In this document: positions 60,846 to 64,000 of the stretch, one piece after another
How the letters are laid out: every line of letters starts with the position of its first letter
Position numbering within the stretch: position 1 is the first letter of the stretch
Source: Rhodobacteraceae bacterium EL53
Lineage (GTDB): Bacteria; Pseudomonadota; Alphaproteobacteria; Rhodobacterales; Rhodobacteraceae
Assembly: GCA_900313015.1 (NCBI GenBank)
Contig: OMPR01000004.1
Span: 124,001-188,000, forward strand
Length of the DNA: 64,000 nt
Direction of reading: 5' to 3'
Notes under the pieces: model-generated
Databases searched by the model: none
The model's input: the letters and a program-made list of their open reading frames with translations, nothing else
What the model was told of the DNA's origin: nothing
Made by a program: the position numbers and the translations under genes

Positions 60846-61320
60846 TTCAAATCGTTCCTGTAGCTAAAAGCGCATCATCTCTGCGGTCTGCCAAAAGAAC
60901 GGTGCGCTCAAAGCACATTTTACTCATTCAACAAACCAGCACTGCGACTCTTGAGAAACATTTAGATTTCGAATGCGGCGAAAGAATGGAACTTTTGGGA
61001 CGCTGAAGTCATCAAAATATTTCGCAAAATGTGCTTAAATTTCAGACGCGTTAACCACCGTCCTTCGTGATTTGGGGCAATCGTACAAAAAGACGTAGAA
61101 ACTCCCCAAACAGAAAAATCTCGATGCCAAATTAGTGGTTTCGGCATAGGGGGATCGTACGAAAGAGCAGTCAAATTCCCCAAACCGGGGGAACGACTCA
61201 GACGGGCGGGCGGGGTGAAACGTGCCGCACTGCGGCGGTTATCCCTGCGTACGCCCTGTTACCCCTGACTTTGGCCTGTCGAATCTGCTGCACCGCGTCA
61301 TTCTTTAGGCCGGGTCTTAG
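60846..61320. other. Intergenic region with two degenerate repeats
   Basis: About 475 bases between the Hint-protein gene and the amtB terminator. Two related 32-base stretches at 61080-61111 and 61154-61185 both start ATCGTAC and end CCCCAAAC. A 73-codon leftward frame at 60962-61183 spans them but shows no family features. Confidence 0.35.
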
Positions 61321-61354
61321 ACGTAAAAAGGCCCGGACACATGCCCGGGCCTTT
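61321..61354 (-). terminator. Rho-independent terminator of amtB
   Basis: AAAGGCCCGG (61327-61336) and CCGGGCCTTT (61345-61354) form a 10-bp stem. On the minus strand it continues into a TTTTT stretch, giving a typical terminator 20 bases after the amtB stop. Confidence 0.88.
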
Positions 61355-61374
61355 GTTTGGATTTTGTGCGTTTG

Positions 61375-62706
61375 TTAGCCTTTAGAGAACTCAGGGTATG
61401 CTTCCATGCCCAGTTCTGCCATGTCGAGACCGTTGATCTCTTCTTCTTCGCTAACCCGCAGGCCGATAGTTGCTTTGATGATGGTAAAGAACACATAGCT
61501 GACAACAAAGACAAACAGACCGATCGAGAAGAAGCCGATGAGCTGGGCGCTGAGTGAGGCGTCGGAATTGCTCCAGACCACGACCAGCGTTCCCCACAGA
61601 CCTGCAATCAGGTGAACCGGGATGGCACCGACCACGTCGTCGATCTTGATCCGGTCCAGGAACGGTACGGCGAAGACGACGATCACACCACCAACAGCAC
61701 CAATGAGCAGCGCTTGGAACAAGGATGGTGCAAGCGGTTCAGCGGTGATGGACACCAGACCAGCCAGCGCGCCGTTCAGAACCATCGTCAGGTCGGCCTT
61801 GCCAAACATCACTTGGGTCAGGACCAGCGCGGCGATCGCACCGGCCGCAGCGGCCATGTTGGTGTTGGCAAAGATGCGGCTGATGTCAGCAACGTCACCG
61901 ATGGTACCCATTGCCAGCTGCGAGGCGCCGTTAAAGCCGAACCAACCCAGCCACAGGATAAATGTGCCTAATGTTGCAAGTGCCAGATTAGAACCGGGAA
62001 TGGGAACAACGCGGCCGTCTTTCTTGTACTTGCCGATACGTGGGCCAAGAACCATGGCACCTGCAAGGGCTGCGAAACCACCAGCTGCGTGGACAAGGGT
62101 CGAGCCTGCGAAATCGCTAAAGCCAAGCTCGCTGAGCCAGCCACCGCCCCACTGCCAGGATGCTTCGATCGGATAGATAAAGCCAGTCAGGACAACAACA
62201 AACAGCAGGAAGGGCCACAGTTTGACGCGCTCAGCCATTGTGCCGGACACGATTGACGCTGTGGTGGCGCAGAACATCAACTGAAAGAAGAAGTCAGAGC
62301 CAACCGAGGCATAGCTGAGATCGGTTTCCGTGGCTTCCAGCCCAACCGCTTCCAGAACGGTGGGTGAGAACGCACCGATAAAGCCGGTCACGGTCCAGCC
62401 ATCACCGGGGTACATCAGGTTAAAACCAACCAGCCAGTACATCACGGCAGCCAGTGAAAAGAGCGCCATGTTCTTGGTCAGCTGCATGGTTACGTTTTTG
62501 GACCGCACGAGGCCTGCTTCGAGCATGGCGAAACCGGCGGCCATCCAGAACACAAGGAACCCGCCCATCAGGAACAGCAGCGAGGTCAGGATGTATTTGG
62601 TGTGCAGGGCGACCTCGTTGGGATCAACGGCGGTGTCTTGGGCCCAGCCCAGCGAGGGCAGCGCGATCAGCAGCGCGGCGGGGGTAAGGGTTTTCATCAA
62701 AGTCAT
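61375..62706 (-). CDS. amtB: Ammonium transporter AmtB
   Basis: Inner-membrane ammonium channel, 443 residues, with a cleavable signal peptide (LLIALPSLGWAQD) and eleven helices. Pore histidines lie in STLVHAAGG and GAIPVHLIAG. The signature WQWGGGWLSELGFSDFAGS is present. The ATG at 62706 follows the glnK stop by 14 bases and has AAGGA upstream. Paired with GlnK, which blocks the channel when nitrogen is ample. Confidence 0.95.
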   Translation of the reverse strand: MTLMKTLTPAALLIALPSLGWAQDTAVDPNEVALHTKYILTSLLFLMGGFLVFWMAAGFAMLEAGLVRSKNVTMQLTKNMALFSLAAVMYWLVGFNLMYPGDGWTVTGFIGAFSPTVLEAVGLEATETDLSYASVGSDFFFQLMFCATTASIVSGTMAERVKLWPFLLFVVVLTGFIYPIEASWQWGGGWLSELGFSDFAGSTLVHAAGGFAALAGAMVLGPRIGKYKKDGRVVPIPGSNLALATLGTFILWLGWFGFNGASQLAMGTIGDVADISRIFANTNMAAAAGAIAALVLTQVMFGKADLTMVLNGALAGLVSITAEPLAPSLFQALLIGAVGGVIVVFAVPFLDRIKIDDVVGAIPVHLIAGLWGTLVVVWSNSDASLSAQLIGFFSIGLFVFVVSYVFFTIIKATIGLRVSEEEEINGLDMAELGMEAYPEFSKG

Positions 62707-62720
62707 AGGTACGGTTTCCT

Positions 62721-63059
62721 TCAAAGCGCGTCGTCGTTGGTTTCGCCGGTCCGCACGCGGACGGCCTGATCGACGTCGAGGACAAAGATTTTGCCGTCGC
62801 CAATCTTGCCGGTCTTGGCCGTGGACGAGATTGTTTCGACGATCTGATCGGTCATGGATGCGGGCACGACGATCTCAAGTTTGATTTTCGGGACAAAGTT
62901 CACCGCGTATTCAGCGCCGCGATAGATTTCGGTATGGCCCGATTGTGAGCCAAAGCCCTTGATTTCTGTCACCATCATGCCGCGGATGCCTGCGTCGGTC
63001 AGGGCTTCGCGGACTTCCTCCAGCTTGAATGGTTTGATGGTCGCAATGATGAGTTTCAT
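62721..63059 (-). CDS. glnK: PII nitrogen regulator GlnK
   Basis: A 112-residue PII signal protein that senses 2-oxoglutarate and ATP/ADP. The T-loop carries Tyr51 (RGAEYAVNF), the uridylylation site. The B-loop TGKIGDGKIFV is intact. The ATG at 63059 gives the standard PII length. Cotranscribed with amtB. Confidence 0.97.
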   Translation of the reverse strand: MKLIIATIKPFKLEEVREALTDAGIRGMMVTEIKGFGSQSGHTEIYRGAEYAVNFVPKIKLEIVVPASMTDQIVETISSTAKTGKIGDGKIFVLDVDQAVRVRTGETNDDAL

Positions 63060-63317
63060 AGGGTCCCCTTCGTGCTGCGTATGCAACAATGATGTTTGCA
63101 GTTGCAGCAATTCAGACCCGTCTTCCGCCCTATGGAAACGGTTGCTTAAGGGAAGAATGGCTCAAAAGTGAAAAATTCGCACAATTTTTGCACAAAAACT
63201 GGAGATTGCGCATTTTTTGAGCGTAAAAGAAAGGGGAAATGGGCGGCATTAACACCTCAACACCCGTCGAGGATCACGTTAGTGTGGAGCAAAAGCAAAG
63301 ACCGGGCAGGGCTGAGC
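63060..63317. promoter_or_regulatory. Divergent glnK / PBP promoter region
   Basis: About 258 bases of AT-rich sequence. Near 63177-63220 lie TTCGCACAA, TTTGCACAA and ATTGCGCA segments, which resemble NtrC half-sites with TGCAC cores. No convincing sigma-54 -24/-12 pair was seen. Confidence 0.3.
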
Positions 63318-64000
63318 ATGAGTGAGTCTAAACGACGAAAGCCACCATTGGTGGCGGAAAAACGCTACCCTTCTGGTGGGCGTAGCAAATCAACTGCGAG
63401 CCCTAAATCGACCAAGGCGCCCGCCAAAAAAGCACCGGCCAAAAAGAGCGCGCGTAAGGGCACGCGCAAACCAGCCGGCAAAAAGCCACGGAAAACTGGT
63501 GGGGGTCTGTCGGGCTTGATCCGGCGGTTCTTTTCTTGGGTCTGGGGATTGGTTTGGGGTTTTACGTGGCGGTTGAGTTTGATCGTTGGATTGTTGATCG
63601 CGCTGGCGGTTGGGCTGGTTTATTCCACGTTGCCAGAATTGAGTGCCTTGTTGGATGGGCGCGCGCGCGGGTCGGTGACGTTGTTGGATCGCGAGGGGCA
63701 GGTTTTTGCCTGGCGCGGGGATCAGTTCGGCGGCGTTGTGACCACAGATACTGTGTCCCCCTATCTAAAGAATGCTGTTGTCGCGACCGAAGACAGACGG
63801 TTTTACAGCCATTTTGGCATCAGTCCGCGCGGTGTGGCCAGCGCTGTGCGCATCAACTTGAGTGAAGGGCGTGGCCCGCTATCGGGTCATGGTGGCTCAA
63901 CGATTACTCAACAAACGGCCAAGCTGCTGTGTCTGGGTGTGCCATTCGACCCGGAGGCTTGGGAGTCTGAGAAAGCGTATGAGGATGACTGTCGTCAAGG
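63318..64000 (+). CDS. Penicillin-binding protein, transglycosylase N-terminal part (cut)
   Basis: First 227 codons of a class A penicillin-binding protein (PBP1 type) that polymerises peptidoglycan. A very basic Lys/Ala/Pro-rich N-terminal segment (about 20-65) precedes a single membrane helix (about 88-105). The GT51 transglycosylase domain begins with VVATEDRRFYSHFGISPRG (catalytic Glu in EDRRF) and GHGGSTITQQTAKL. The frame is open at the window edge. Confidence 0.9.
   Translation, partial: MSESKRRKPPLVAEKRYPSGGRSKSTASPKSTKAPAKKAPAKKSARKGTRKPAGKKPRKTGGGLSGLIRRFFSWVWGLVWGFTWRLSLIVGLLIALAVGLVYSTLPELSALLDGRARGSVTLLDREGQVFAWRGDQFGGVVTTDTVSPYLKNAVVATEDRRFYSHFGISPRGVASAVRINLSEGRGPLSGHGGSTITQQTAKLLCLGVPFDPEAWESEKAYEDDCRQ

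Noticed and set aside
63170-63240. Sigma-54 promoter for glnK
   Set aside because: No GG-N10-GC pair of the correct spacing was visible on the minus strand; only NtrC-like half-sites were noted.

Overview
The window reads as chromosome of a marine alphaproteobacterium of the Roseobacter group (Rhodobacteraceae). The grounds are family content typical of that group (a DUF1523 protein, an orphan riboswitch-controlled CbiM, zur/znuCB divergent from znuA, creatinase with a BCCT carrier, a glnK-amtB pair, a GT14-like glycosyltransferase), a fairly high G+C content and protein-level resemblance. No species can be named from the sequence alone. I see no integrase, transposase, phage module or CRISPR array.

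Layout. 1-5.7 kb: polA (3' end cut by the window edge), an orphan ABC ATPase, a small CHCC zinc protein, a MocR-type regulator and a DUF983 protein. 5.7-9 kb: zinc uptake, zur-znuC-znuB divergent from znuA with candidate Zur boxes between them. 9.1-12.7 kb: a leftward cluster of GlxA-type regulator, XRE-cupin regulator, Rieske oxygenase and AhpD-like protein. 12.8-13.3 kb: tRNA-Val(TAC) and tRNA-Pro(TGG). 13.3-24 kb: Na/Pi cotransporter, leuB, a peroxiredoxin-like protein, LysR with a divergent NAD(P)-binding protein, a nuclease-like protein with a membrane protein, then leuC, hdeD-like and leuD. 23.8-26.5 kb: rsfS, rlmH, a flavodoxin-like protein and a DUF599 protein. 26.5-30.5 kb: glycolate oxidase glcDEF. 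31.1-34 kb: a tandem pair of trypsin-like proteases, a heat-shock hsp20 with a near-consensus sigma-32 promoter, and a single-domain globin. 34-39 kb: a GabD-type dehydrogenase divergent from creatinase, facing a BCCT transporter, then a cold-shock gene.

39.8-48.1 kb is the most unusual part: a tightly packed rightward operon of eleven genes. It holds a long coiled-coil protein (possibly TelA-like), three tiny two-helix membrane proteins (two of them paralogs), a protein with a weak TerB-like segment, a AAA+ ATPase, a three-helix membrane protein, an AT-rich gene resembling putative phage abortive-infection (AbiC-like) proteins, a 447-residue protein I do not recognise, another two-helix protein and a DUF1523 protein. 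The ATPase, coiled coils and many small membrane proteins suggest an envelope-associated stress or remodelling machine, but no function is established here.

48.2-64 kb: a secreted protein, a GT14-like glycosyltransferase divergent from a sulfotransferase (possibly making a sulfated surface glycan), a PlsC acyltransferase, a methyltransferase with divergent LysR, cobalamin-riboswitch-controlled cbiM, smpB, a tandem pair of periplasmic paralogs, sseA with an aromatic aminotransferase, a Hint-domain protein, glnK-amtB and the 5' part of a penicillin-binding protein.
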